37,751 bases of DNA from positions 1 to 37,751 of the forward strand of contig JAFAEG010000092.1 in assembly GCA_023424095.1 (NCBI GenBank), given 5' to 3'. Source of the stretch: Pseudomonadota bacterium (GTDB taxonomy: Bacteria; Pseudomonadota; Alphaproteobacteria; Sphingomonadales; Sphingomonadaceae). Below, piece by piece: positions 7,669 through 16,417 of this stretch. Each line of letters starts with the position of its first letter. The stretch's first letter is position 1. The notes under the pieces were generated by a model. That model was not told the origin of the DNA and searched no databases. It saw nothing but the letters and a program-made list of their open reading frames with translations. A program made the position numbers and the translations under genes.

Positions 7669-8153
7669 TTGTTGCCCGCATCGCCGCAAAGCGGATCGCC
7701 GGCCACGTCCCACGCCTTGGCCGCAGCGTCATTGCCCAGTTCGCTGCGGTAGAATTGCGCCCCATCCAGGCTCGCGCCGCCGGCGCAATAATAACGCGCG
7801 CATTCGCCCGACAGGCCGCGTGTCACCCGCACGATGCTGCCGTCGAATTCCGCCTCCACCGCGCAGCTTTCGTCGCCATCGAGCAACAGGGTCAGCCGGT
7901 TCCCGTCCCGGCGGACCGCGCCGCTGGCACTGCAATTGGCATCGCCCCGGCCCCAGGTGATGAACCCGAAGCTGCCGGCCCGCCCTTCCCGCTCGACCAG
8001 ACACAATTGGCCGCGACGCTCGCCTTCGACCTGAGCGTACAGGCCGCTCGCCGCGCCCGCGCCCGCGTCGCCACTCGAAATCGCGCCATCGCTCCCGCAT
8101 CCCGCCAGAAAGCACGCGCCAATCACCGAAGACCACCGAAGACCTCTCATCAT
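7665..8153 (-). CDS. Predicted lipoprotein, unknown function
   Basis: 162 aa from the ATG at 8153; ATGs at 8150 and 8171 are alternatives and none has a strong ribosome-binding site. A short signal peptide ends in the lipobox FLAGC, giving a lipid-anchored cysteine. The mature part reads like a small beta-rich domain (RRGQLCLVEREGRAGSFGFITWG) with five further Cys (in LCLV, NCSA, SCAV, ECARYYC, LCGD) that could form disulfides. It is divergent from purF, and its stop overlaps the MerR operator. No family recognised. Confidence 0.7.
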   Translation of the reverse strand: MMRGLRWSSVIGACFLAGCGSDGAISSGDAGAGAASGLYAQVEGERRGQLCLVEREGRAGSFGFITWGRGDANCSASGAVRRDGNRLTLLLDGDESCAVEAEFDGSIVRVTRGLSGECARYYCAGGASLDGAQFYRSELGNDAAAKAWDVAGDPLCGDAGNN

Positions 8154-8284
8154 CAGCGCGTCAAAGCACATCCCGGCACGTCGGTCAGCCCGTCTTACCG
8201 GACAAAATGACCGTCCGATGGGGGCGACAAAGCCCACCGTCCTTCCTATATGCGCGCCACGCCCCCTCCCCGGACATTGTGCTC

Positions 8285-9760
8285 ATGTTGACGACGAATC
8301 CTTTCGATCCAGAGGCTTACGGGGACAAACTGCGCGAAGAATGCGGCGTCTTCGGAGTCTGGGGAAGCGAGACCGCCGCCGCCGTGACCGCGCTCGGCCT
8401 GCACGCCCTCCAGCATCGCGGCCAGGAAGCGGCCGGCATCACCAGCCGCCACGGCGCGCATTTTCACTCTCACCGCGCCTTGGGCCGCGTCGGCGACATC
8501 TTCGCGGGCAAGAGCACGGCGGTCGCGCAGCTCCCCGGTGACGCCGCGATCGGGCACGTCCGCTACGCCACGACCGGCGAGACGGCGCTGCGCAACGTCC
8601 AGCCCTTGTTCGCCGATCTCGCCGCCGGTGGCTTCGCGGTCGCGCACAATGGCAACATTTCCAACGCCTTGTTCCTGCGCGCGGAGATGAACCGGCGCGG
8701 CTCGATCTTCCAGTCGACCAGCGACACGGAGGTGATCATCCACCTGGTCGCGACCTCCACCTATCGTGACCTGCTCGACCGCTTCATCGACGCGCTGCGC
8801 CGGGTCGAGGGCGCCTACAGCCTCGTCTGCCTGACCGACGAAGGCATGATCGCCTGCCGCGACCCGCTCGGCATCCGGCCGCTGGTGATGGGCAAGCTTG
8901 GAGAGGCGATCATCTTCGCGTCCGAGACGGTGGCGCTCGACATGGTCGGCGCGACCTATTTGCGCTCGGTCGAGCCGGGCGAACTGATCATCGTCAATGA
9001 TGAGGGCATCCGCTCGCTCCGGCCGTTCGGCAGCCAGCACCGGCCGCGCCCCTGCATCTTCGAACATGTCTATTTCTCGCGGCCGGACAGCATCGTCGAC
9101 GGCACTTCGGTCTATTCGGTCCGCAAGCAGATCGGCGCCGAGCTCGCCCGCGAGAATGCGGTCGAGGCGGACATGGTCGTGCCCGTACCGGACAGCGGCG
9201 TTCCCGCAGCAATCGGCTATGCGCAGGAAAGCGGCATCCCGTTCGAGCTCGGCATCATCCGCTCGCATTATGTCGGCCGCACCTTCATTCAGCCGGGCGC
9301 GGAAGTCCGCCATCTTGGCGTCAAGCTCAAGCACAATGCCAACAGCGCCCTGATCCAGGGCAAGAGGGTCGTGCTGATCGACGATTCGATCGTGCGCGGC
9401 ACCACCAGCATGAAGATCGTGCAGATGGTCCGCGATGCCGGCGCCAGCGAAGTGCATATGCGTATCGCCAGCCCGCCGACGCGGCATTCATGCTTCTATG
9501 GCGTCAACACGCCGGACCGCGAGAAGCTGCTGGCGGCGCAGATGGATGTGGCCGCCATGTGCAATCATATCGGCGCGGACAGCCTGGGCTTCATCTCGAT
9601 CGAGGGCCTCTATCGCGCAGTCGGCGAGCAGACCCGCGAGGAAGCCCGCCCGACCTATTGTGACGCCTGCTTCACCGGCGCCTATCCGACCCAGCTGACC
9701 GACCAGGAAGATGCCGAGCGCAAGCATCAATTGCAGCTGGCCGCGCGCGAGTTCGCTTGA
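8285..9760 (+). CDS. purF: Amidophosphoribosyltransferase
   Basis: 491 aa, first step of purine synthesis: glutamine plus PRPP gives phosphoribosylamine. I chose the ATG at 8285, which leaves a 19-residue propeptide before the nucleophile Cys20 (EECGVFGVWG). The N-terminal Ntn glutaminase domain (HALQHRGQEAAGI) is followed by the phosphoribosyltransferase domain with the PRPP loop VVLIDDSIVRGTT. Cysteines in PCIFEHVYF, AAMCNHIGAD and TYCDACFTG match the four 4Fe-4S ligands of the Bacillus-type enzyme, so this is the Fe-S, propeptide-processed class. An SDR gene follows 32 nt downstream. Confidence 0.97.
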   Translation: MLTTNPFDPEAYGDKLREECGVFGVWGSETAAAVTALGLHALQHRGQEAAGITSRHGAHFHSHRALGRVGDIFAGKSTAVAQLPGDAAIGHVRYATTGETALRNVQPLFADLAAGGFAVAHNGNISNALFLRAEMNRRGSIFQSTSDTEVIIHLVATSTYRDLLDRFIDALRRVEGAYSLVCLTDEGMIACRDPLGIRPLVMGKLGEAIIFASETVALDMVGATYLRSVEPGELIIVNDEGIRSLRPFGSQHRPRPCIFEHVYFSRPDSIVDGTSVYSVRKQIGAELARENAVEADMVVPVPDSGVPAAIGYAQESGIPFELGIIRSHYVGRTFIQPGAEVRHLGVKLKHNANSALIQGKRVVLIDDSIVRGTTSMKIVQMVRDAGASEVHMRIASPPTRHSCFYGVNTPDREKLLAAQMDVAAMCNHIGADSLGFISIEGLYRAVGEQTREEARPTYCDACFTGAYPTQLTDQEDAERKHQLQLAAREFA

Positions 9761-9792
9761 GCTTTGCGGGCTTTTCGCCCAACCGCGCCCGC

Positions 9793-10506
9793 ATGACTGA
9801 AAAGACACTGGAAGGCCGCGTCGCCCTCGTCACCGGCGCCAGCCGTGGCATCGGCGCGGCGACGGCACAAGCGCTGGCGGCGGCCGGCGCGCATGTGATC
9901 CTGACCGCGCGCACCGCCGACGCATTGGAAGAGGTCGAGGAAGCGATCCACGCCATTGGCGGCACCGCCACGATCGCGCCGATGGACCTGACCGAGACGG
10001 ACGCGATCGGCAAACTCGCCGCCGCCGTCACGGAGCGCTGGGGCAAGCTCGACATCCTGGTGCTGAATGCCGCGATGCTCGGCACGCTGACCCCGGTCCA
10101 TTCGATCGACGTGAAGGAATTCTCCAAGCTGCTCACGCTGAACCTGCTCGCCCCGCAGGCGATGATCGCTGCGTTCGACCCGCTGCTTCGCAAGAGCGAA
10201 GCCGGGCGCGTGCTCGCGGTGACATCGAGCGTGGGCGCGAAGCCGCGGGCCTATTGGGGCGCTTATGGTGCTTCCAAGGCCGCGCTCGAGACGATCACCC
10301 TGGCCTATGGCGACGAGGTCGCCCGCCTGACCCCGATCCGCGTCGCCATCGTCGATCCCGGCGCGACCGCCACGGTGATGCGCGTCCGCGCCTTCCCGGG
10401 CGAGGATCCGGCGACGCTGAAACAGCCCAATGTGGTCGGTGAGGCGATCACCGAATTGCTGGCAAGCGATTTCGAGACCGGATACAGGCTGGAGCTGGGC
10501 CGATAA
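9793..10506 (+). CDS. Short-chain dehydrogenase/reductase (SDR)
   Basis: 237 aa. Classical SDR: nucleotide loop TGASRGIG near residue 14, LNAAML in place of the NNAG motif, active-site Ser in TSSVGAK, and Tyr/Lys in YGASK. I start at the ATG at 9793; an in-frame TTG at 9757 overlapping the purF stop is less likely because family members begin shortly before the TGxxxGxG loop. The substrate is unknown. It follows purF closely and may share its transcript. Confidence 0.9.
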   Translation: MTEKTLEGRVALVTGASRGIGAATAQALAAAGAHVILTARTADALEEVEEAIHAIGGTATIAPMDLTETDAIGKLAAAVTERWGKLDILVLNAAMLGTLTPVHSIDVKEFSKLLTLNLLAPQAMIAAFDPLLRKSEAGRVLAVTSSVGAKPRAYWGAYGASKAALETITLAYGDEVARLTPIRVAIVDPGATATVMRVRAFPGEDPATLKQPNVVGEAITELLASDFETGYRLELGR

Positions 10507-10527
10507 TCTGATCCGGGAGATCGACCC

Positions 10528-10923
10528 ATGCGCGTGGCCATTTTCGGCGCGATCCTGCTCTCACTGACGCCTTTGCCCGCCATCGCCCAGCCCGCCGCGC
10601 CGGTGGCCGTGGCCCCGCCAACGATCCAGATCATCCGCTACCGGCCCGGCCCTGCCTGGATCGCCGGCAGGCCAGTCCAGCAGCAGAATCTGCGCGCGCA
10701 TGCCGCCTACATCGCTGGCCTGTTGGCCGAGGGTCGACTCATTGCCGCCGGACCGTTTGCGGGCTCGGAAGGCGGCATGGCTATCCTGCGCGTCGCCAGC
10801 CGCGCCGAGGCCGACGCGATCCTTGCGGCCGATCCGGCCCAGCGCGACGGCATCATGATCGGCGAGGTCACGGGCTGGATCCCCTTCTTCGACTCGCGGC
10901 AACCTGTGCGCGGGGCCGACTGA
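10528..10923 (+). CDS. Exported YciI-like (YCII domain) protein
   Basis: 131 aa with a GGGAG ribosome-binding site. A clean signal peptide (FGAILLSLTPLPAIAQP, cleavage probably after AIA) precedes a YciI-like ferredoxin-fold domain with the conserved His in LRAHAAYIAGLLAEGRLI and the AAGPF strand. YciI proteins are normally cytoplasmic, so periplasmic export is unusual. Function unknown. It ends 13 bases from the convergent photolyase gene, with no room for a long terminator. Confidence 0.8.
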   Translation: MRVAIFGAILLSLTPLPAIAQPAAPVAVAPPTIQIIRYRPGPAWIAGRPVQQQNLRAHAAYIAGLLAEGRLIAAGPFAGSEGGMAILRVASRAEADAILAADPAQRDGIMIGEVTGWIPFFDSRQPVRGAD

Positions 10924-10936
10924 CCGCCGTTCGGGA

Positions 10937-12304
10937 CTAGAGCCGCATTTCCCGCGCCGCCGCCAGGGCGCGTTCGCGGCCCTCACGGTGGCCGATGATC
11001 TTGGCCGGATAGCCCATCGGCGTGAGCCCGGCCGCTTCTGGGTCGTGAATCGCCGGATCCGGCACCTCCGCAAGCTCCGGCACCCAGCGGCGGATATAGT
11101 CGCCCGCGTCGAACTTCTCCGACTGGCTCAATGGCGCCATGATCCGGCTGAACATATTGGCGTCGACGCCGGTGCCCGCGACCCACTGCCAATTGACCGC
11201 GTTATTGCCGTAATCGGCATCGACCAGGCAGTCCCAAAACCAGTCGAAGCCTTCGCGCCAGTCGATCAGCAGATGCTTGGTCAGGAAGGAGCCGGTGATC
11301 ATCCGGACGCGATTATGCATCCACCCCGTAGTCCAGAGCTGACGCATGCCGGCATCGACGATCGGATAACCGGTCTCGCCCCGCTGCCAGGCGCGCAGGT
11401 CTGCGACGGCGGCGCGACCGCTGCGCCAAGGGAGCTTGTCGAAGGCGGGGCGGCCATTCTCGGCGCCATAATCAGGCATGGCGGTGACGACCCCGGCGGC
11501 GAAATCGCGCCAGGCCAGCTCCTTGCGGAATTTGCCGGCGTCGCGGTGGCCATCGAGCGCGTGCCAGAGGGCGGCGGGCGAGATTTCGCCGAAGTGAAGG
11601 TGGGGCGAGAGGCGCGACGTCCCCTCCTCGCCCGGCAGATCGCGGCGCGCTTCATAGTGGCTGACCTCCGGCGCGAAATCCTCGGCACGCTTCAGCGCGG
11701 CCGCCCCGCCTGGGCTCCACTCGTCGCCGAACTCATTGGCCCAATCCGGCTTCGTCGGCAGCAGGTTCCACCCGCCGAGTACGTCCGACTTCGGCCAATC
11801 CGCTGGGCCGGGGATCGCGTGTGGCGCAGGCTGCGGCTTGGGCGGCGGCATATGCTCCTGCAGCGCGCGCCAGAAAGCGGAATAGACCTTGAACAATGTT
11901 CCCGCCCCGGTCCGCACATCGCGGATGGGCGCCAGCGTGTTGGCGTCATGAAGGCAGAGCCGCTCGCCCAGCCGCTCCTCGGCCTCTCGCCACCAAGGCT
12001 CGTAATGCCGGTTGGCGTGGATCACCGCCGCTCCCGTCTCCGCCATCAACTCGGCCAGCACTCGATCGGCCCGCCCGCGCAGAAGGATCAGCCGCGAGCC
12101 CTTCTCCCGAAGGCTCGCATCGAGGCTCGTCAGCGAATGATGCAGCCACCAACGCTGCGCCGCCCCGATCCGGTAGCGTGCAGGCGCCGTTTCATCGTCG
12201 AGGATGTAGACCGGGACGACCGGCCCAGCCTCGGCCGCAGCGGCCAGAGCCGGCTGATCGGCGAGACGCAGGTCCTGGCGGAGCCAGACGATGGAGGTGG
12301 CCAT
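10937..12304 (-). CDS. phrB: Deoxyribodipyrimidine photolyase
   Basis: 455 aa, typical length. Light-driven repair of cyclobutane pyrimidine dimers using FAD. The N-terminal antenna domain starts IVWLRQDLRLADQPAL. The C-terminal FAD domain shows GEEGTSRLSPHLHFGEISP, ETGYPIVDAGMRQLW, GWMHNRVRMI and NNAVNWQWVAGTG, including tryptophans of the electron-transfer chain. The last motif is followed by DANMFSRIMAPLSQSEKFD. CPD photolyase is the best call; cryptochrome-like function cannot be excluded from sequence alone. Confidence 0.93.
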   Translation of the reverse strand: MATSIVWLRQDLRLADQPALAAAAEAGPVVPVYILDDETAPARYRIGAAQRWWLHHSLTSLDASLREKGSRLILLRGRADRVLAELMAETGAAVIHANRHYEPWWREAEERLGERLCLHDANTLAPIRDVRTGAGTLFKVYSAFWRALQEHMPPPKPQPAPHAIPGPADWPKSDVLGGWNLLPTKPDWANEFGDEWSPGGAAALKRAEDFAPEVSHYEARRDLPGEEGTSRLSPHLHFGEISPAALWHALDGHRDAGKFRKELAWRDFAAGVVTAMPDYGAENGRPAFDKLPWRSGRAAVADLRAWQRGETGYPIVDAGMRQLWTTGWMHNRVRMITGSFLTKHLLIDWREGFDWFWDCLVDADYGNNAVNWQWVAGTGVDANMFSRIMAPLSQSEKFDAGDYIRRWVPELAEVPDPAIHDPEAAGLTPMGYPAKIIGHREGRERALAAAREMRL

Positions 12305-12319
12305 CCCGCGCCAACCGGC

Positions 12320-13345
12320 TCAGACGACGTGCGGTTCCTTTTCGACTTGCCAGGTCTGGCCCTTGGCGACGAGTTTCTGGAGATCCGGCGTCTTGCCTTC
12401 GCTCAGAGCGCGGCTTTGCTCGATGATCGCGCTCTCGAAGGTCGGGGCGGGATCCTCGTAGAGCACGCCCAGCGCCACCGGCCACTCACCGCCCAGCGGC
12501 ATTTCGACCAGCATGTGCGCCACGCCGCGATTGTGCGGTTCGTGGACGATCACTTCCGCCGCCTGCCAATCGCCGTCGACGACATCGACGACCTTCAGAC
12601 AGAGATGCTGACGATCGAGGGTGATGCCCTTGGTACCGCCTTCGAACAGCATCGGCTCGCCGGCCTCGAGCCAGAGCTGGCGGCCACTATTCTGCTTGGC
12701 GGTGAAGGGCGCGAAGACGTCGTCATTATAGACGATGCAATTCTGATAGATCTCGACGAAGCTCGCGCCCTTGTGGGCGTGCGCGGCCTTCAGCACCGCG
12801 GGCAGATTCTTGTGCACGTCGATTCCGCGGGCGACGAACCGCGCGCCGGAGCCCAAAGCGAAGGCGCTGGGGCTGACCGGGCGATCCACGGAGCCGAACG
12901 GAGTCGAGGGCGAGCGCGTGCCGACACGGCTGGTGGGGCTGTATTGGCCCTTCGTCAGGCCGTAGATTTCGTTATTGAAAAGAAGGATTTGGCAGTCGAG
13001 GTTACGACGCAAGATGTGCATCGTATGATTGCCGCCGATGCTGAGCGCGTCGCCATCGCCGGTGATGATCCACACGTCCAGTTCCGGATTGGCGAGTTTC
13101 ACGCCGGTCGCGATGGTTGGCGCGCGGCCGTGGATGGTGTGGAAGCCGTAGGTCTCCATATAATAGGGAAAGCGGCTGGAGCAGCCGATGCCGGAGACGA
13201 ACACCGTCTTGGCCGGATCGACGCCGATTTCGGGCAACGTCCGCTGCACTGCCTTCAGCACGGCATAATCGCCGCAGCCTGGGCACCAGCGGACCTCCTG
13301 GTCGGTGGCGAAATCCTTCGCGGTCAGCTTGACCATCTCGGTCAT
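12320..13345 (-). CDS. korB: 2-oxoacid:ferredoxin oxidoreductase beta subunit (KorB-like)
   Basis: 341 aa. It contains RWCPGCGDYAVLKAVQ near the N-terminus and the thiamine-diphosphate site GDGDALSIGGNH...NNEIYGLTKGQ, with SGIGCSSRFPYY between. The beta subunit binds ThDP and an Fe-S cluster and, with KorA, converts 2-oxoglutarate (or another 2-oxoacid) plus CoA to acyl-CoA, CO2 and reduced ferredoxin. Its ribosome-binding site (GAAGGG) lies inside the last codons of the 25-aa ORF upstream, only 4 nt of spacer separating the two genes, so translation of the two is likely coupled. Confidence 0.94.
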   Translation of the reverse strand: MTEMVKLTAKDFATDQEVRWCPGCGDYAVLKAVQRTLPEIGVDPAKTVFVSGIGCSSRFPYYMETYGFHTIHGRAPTIATGVKLANPELDVWIITGDGDALSIGGNHTMHILRRNLDCQILLFNNEIYGLTKGQYSPTSRVGTRSPSTPFGSVDRPVSPSAFALGSGARFVARGIDVHKNLPAVLKAAHAHKGASFVEIYQNCIVYNDDVFAPFTAKQNSGRQLWLEAGEPMLFEGGTKGITLDRQHLCLKVVDVVDGDWQAAEVIVHEPHNRGVAHMLVEMPLGGEWPVALGVLYEDPAPTFESAIIEQSRALSEGKTPDLQKLVAKGQTWQVEKEPHVV

Positions 13346-13349
13346 TCGT

Positions 13350-13427
13350 TCAGCCCTTCAAATTCCAGATGATGTAGACGACGATGGCCAGCAGCAGCAC
13401 CAGCACGAATGCGTTGGGTGGCTTCAT
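13350..13427 (-). CDS. 25-aa membrane microprotein between korA and korB
   Basis: The frame starts ATG at 13427 and ends TGA at 13352-13350. The start overlaps the korA stop as ATGA, and a strong GGAGG (13439-13435) lies seven bases upstream inside korA. The peptide begins MKPPNAF, continues with a hydrophobic stretch (residues 7-21: VLVLLLAIVVYII and flanks) and ends WNLKG. It has one Lys at each end and one predicted membrane helix. It is too short for most gene finders. Position between two subunits of a soluble oxidoreductase suggests a membrane tether or assembly partner, but that is inference. The alternative, a non-functional coupling leader for korB, is possible. Confidence 0.7.
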   Translation of the reverse strand: MKPPNAFVLVLLLAIVVYIIWNLKG

Positions 13428-15298
13428 GCGAGCGCCTCCATGATCGCCGCCTCGATTTCGGCGATCTTGAACGGTTGTCCGGAAACCTTGTTAAGCGGCT
13501 GGCAGTCCACGAGAAACTGGTCGCGCAGCAGGGTCTTGAGCTGGCCGGTATTCATTTCAGGCACGATCACCTGGTCAAACGAGCGGAGCAATTCGCCGAG
13601 ACCGTTGGCGAGCGGCCAGATGTGGCGGAGGTGGACGTGCGCGACGTCCAGGCCGCGCCCCCGCGCCCGCCGGACCGCCTGTGCGATCGGGCCATAGGTC
13701 GAGCCCCAGCCGACGACCGCCAGCTTCGCTCCGGCCGCGCCCTGCTCCACTGCCTGCTTGGGGCAGCCATCGGCGATGCGAAGCACCTTGTTGGCGCGAA
13801 TATCGGTCATCGCCTGGTGGTTGTCGGGGCTATATTCGATATTGCCCGTGTCGAGTTGCTTCTCGATCCCACCGATGCGGTGGAGCAGCCCCGGCGTCCC
13901 CGGCCGCGCCCAGGGCCGCGCGAGCTTGTTGTCGCGCGCATAGGGCTTGAAGCCGCCCTCCGGCGCTTCTTCCATGAAGGACACCGGGAACGGCGCATAG
14001 CCGCTCATGTCCGGCACCCGCCACGGCTCGGCGGCATTGGCGATATAGCCATCGGTCAGCAGCATCACCGGGGTCATATATTGCACCGCAATCCGCACCG
14101 CCTCGATCGCGCAATCGAATGCGTCGGCGGGCGAGCGGGCGGCAATCACCGGCATCGGCGCGTCGCCGTTCCTGCCGTAAACTGCTTGATACAGGTCCGA
14201 CTGCTCAGTCTTGGTGGGAAGCCCGGTGGACGGTCCGCCGCGCTGCGAATTGACGATCACCAAAGGCAATTCGGTCATGATCGCCAGGCCCATCGCCTCG
14301 GTCTTCAGCGCGATGCCCGGGCCGGACGAAGAAGTGATGCCGAGCGAACCGGCGAAGCTCGCGCCGATCGCCGCGCCGATGGCGGCGATCTCGTCCTCCG
14401 CCTGGAAGGTGGTGACGCCATATTCCTTGAAGCGCGACAGATGGTGCAGGATCGCGCTCGCCGGGGTGATCGGATAGCCACCGAAAAACATCGGCAGGCC
14501 AGCCAGTTGCGCGCCGGCGATGAGACCGAGGCTGAGTGCCTCCGCGCCCGTGACGGTGCGGTAGAGGCCCGGCGCCGCGGGGGCGGGATCGAGATGATGC
14601 TGCTTCAGCGGCTGGCCGATCTCCACCGTCTCGCCAAAGGCGTGGCCGGCGTTCAGCGCGGCGATGTTCGCCTCGGCCAGTTCCGGCGCCTTGGCGAATT
14701 TGGTCTTCAGCCAGGCCTCGATCGGCGCGCGGTCGCGGTCGAACATCCAGAGCGCCAGGCCGAGCGTCCACATATTCTTGCAGCGCAGGGCTTCCTTGTT
14801 GCCCAGCCCGAACGGCTTCACGCTCTCAAGCGTCAGCTGCGAGATGTTGAAGGGCACGACCTGCCACTTGCCCAGGGACTCATCCTCGAGCGGATTGGTT
14901 TCATACCCCGCCTTGGCGAGGTTGCGCGCGCCGAACTCGCCTTCGTCGACGATGATCAGCCCGCCGGGCTTCAGATCGGCGACGTTCACCTTCAGCGCGG
15001 CCGGGTTCATCGCCACCAGCACGTCGGGCGCATCGCCCGCCGTCTCGATCGCGGCCGAGCCGAAATTGATCTGGAAGGCGGAGACGCCGAAGGTCGTGCC
15101 CTGCGGCGCGCGGATCTCAGCGGGGAAATCCGGGAAGGTGGCGAGATCGTTGCCCGCCAGCGCGGTGGACAGAGTGAATTGCCCGCCGGTCAGCTGCATG
15201 CCGTCACCGCTGTCGCCGGCAAAGCGGACGACCACCGCCTCCGGAATGATGTCGGCATTGGCTTCGTCGGGGGTAAGCAGATGGGTGGCGGTCGCCAT
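13424..15298 (-). CDS. korA: 2-oxoacid:ferredoxin oxidoreductase alpha subunit with fused gamma domain
   Basis: 624 aa. The N-terminal ~200 residues are the gamma domain (VRFAGDSGDGMQLTGGQF, then DFPAEIRAPQGTTFGVSAFQ); the rest is the alpha subunit (GYPITPASAILHHLSRFKEYG, QAEDEIAAIGAAIGASFAGS, SSSGPGIALKTEAMG). This gamma-alpha fusion is the usual form in aerobic bacteria carrying KorAB in the TCA cycle. Start ATG at 15298; the stop overlaps the 25-aa microprotein, followed by korB. The upstream 174 bases separate it from a divergent hydrolase and should hold both promoters; I see no clear operator. Confidence 0.94.
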   Translation of the reverse strand: MATATHLLTPDEANADIIPEAVVVRFAGDSGDGMQLTGGQFTLSTALAGNDLATFPDFPAEIRAPQGTTFGVSAFQINFGSAAIETAGDAPDVLVAMNPAALKVNVADLKPGGLIIVDEGEFGARNLAKAGYETNPLEDESLGKWQVVPFNISQLTLESVKPFGLGNKEALRCKNMWTLGLALWMFDRDRAPIEAWLKTKFAKAPELAEANIAALNAGHAFGETVEIGQPLKQHHLDPAPAAPGLYRTVTGAEALSLGLIAGAQLAGLPMFFGGYPITPASAILHHLSRFKEYGVTTFQAEDEIAAIGAAIGASFAGSLGITSSSGPGIALKTEAMGLAIMTELPLVIVNSQRGGPSTGLPTKTEQSDLYQAVYGRNGDAPMPVIAARSPADAFDCAIEAVRIAVQYMTPVMLLTDGYIANAAEPWRVPDMSGYAPFPVSFMEEAPEGGFKPYARDNKLARPWARPGTPGLLHRIGGIEKQLDTGNIEYSPDNHQAMTDIRANKVLRIADGCPKQAVEQGAAGAKLAVVGWGSTYGPIAQAVRRARGRGLDVAHVHLRHIWPLANGLGELLRSFDQVIVPEMNTGQLKTLLRDQFLVDCQPLNKVSGQPFKIAEIEAAIMEALA

Positions 15299-15472
15299 GA
15301 ACGGACTAATCCTATCGTCAGGTCCCGCGCCTCAGGCCCCGGAGCGCAGGGGAAGAACGCTTAACCTAGGCCGCAAGGTCCGCCCCCGCAATCCGCCAGT
15401 GGCCCGAAGATGGACGCGCGCGCACGATCTTCGTAGGCCGCTTCTCCCCCGCGTGCCAGTTTATGGAAAACC

Positions 15473-16417
15473 ATGTCTGAACCCGATCTGCGCCCCGAAG
15501 TCCGAACCTTTCTCGATTATGTGAACAAGCTGCCCGGCCAGAAGGCCTATGAACTGCCGATCGCGGAGGCGCGGGCGATGCTGATGAAGTCGCGGCAGGT
15601 GGCCGATGCGGCGGTGGGCGCGCTGGCGGTGATCCGTGATTTGGAGGCGCCTGGACCGGTCGGACCGATCCGCCTGCGGCTCTACGACGCGCGGGAAGAG
15701 CGCGGGCCCGGGCCGCTGATGGTCTTCTATCATGGCGGCGGCTTCGTGCTCGGCGATCTCGACACGCACGAGCCTTTCTGCGCCGAGATCGCGCGGCTGA
15801 TGGATCTGCCGGTGGTGGCGGTTGATTATCGGCTGGCGCCGGAGCACCCCTTCCCCGCCGGCGTCGAAGATGCGATCGCGGCGACGCGTTGGCTGGCCGG
15901 TGGCCCGGAAGCGCTCGACCGCTCGGTCACCGGCCTCGTCCCCTTCGGCGACAGCGCGGGCGGCAATTTCACCATCGTCACCTCGCTGGCGCTGCGCGAC
16001 GAGCCCGCCGCGATGCCGGTGCTTGCGGCCTGGCCGATCTACCCGGCCAGCAATCCCACTCAGCCCTATCCCAGCCTGAAAACCTTCAAGGACGATTATC
16101 TGCTGAGCAGCGGCAGCCTGAAATGGTTCGACCAATGCTATGCGCCGGACGGCGGCGACTGGCGTTACGACCCGCTGCTGCTGTCGCCGGCCGGACTGCC
16201 GCCGATGCTGGTGCTGACCGCCAGCCACGATCCGATCCGCGATCAGGGCCGCGCCTTCGCCGCTGCCTGCGCCCAGGCGGGTGTGGATGTGGTCCATCTG
16301 GAGGCGCGCGGCACAATCCACGGCTTCATCTGCCTCAGAAAGGCGCTACCATCCGGCAATGCGGACATCGCCCGCTGCGTGGCGGTCCTGAAGGCGATGC
16401 TGGAGAAACAGGCGTGA
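15473..16417 (+). CDS. Alpha/beta hydrolase, hormone-sensitive lipase (HSL) family
   Basis: 314 aa. The oxyanion motif HGGGF (in MVFYHGGGFVLGDLD), nucleophile elbow GDSAGG, acid in SHDPIRD and His in GTIHGF form a full HSL-type esterase set; the DYRLAPEHPFPA segment is also typical. It is probably a cytoplasmic carboxylesterase acting on short acyl esters; the natural substrate is unknown. No signal peptide. Its stop overlaps the GTG start of rppH (GTGA). Confidence 0.93.
   Translation: MSEPDLRPEVRTFLDYVNKLPGQKAYELPIAEARAMLMKSRQVADAAVGALAVIRDLEAPGPVGPIRLRLYDAREERGPGPLMVFYHGGGFVLGDLDTHEPFCAEIARLMDLPVVAVDYRLAPEHPFPAGVEDAIAATRWLAGGPEALDRSVTGLVPFGDSAGGNFTIVTSLALRDEPAAMPVLAAWPIYPASNPTQPYPSLKTFKDDYLLSSGSLKWFDQCYAPDGGDWRYDPLLLSPAGLPPMLVLTASHDPIRDQGRAFAAACAQAGVDVVHLEARGTIHGFICLRKALPSGNADIARCVAVLKAMLEKQA

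Noticed and set aside
9757..9792. TTG start for the SDR overlapping the purF stop
   Set aside because: It adds 12 residues unlike the family; the ATG at 9793 places the TGxxxGxG loop at the usual distance.
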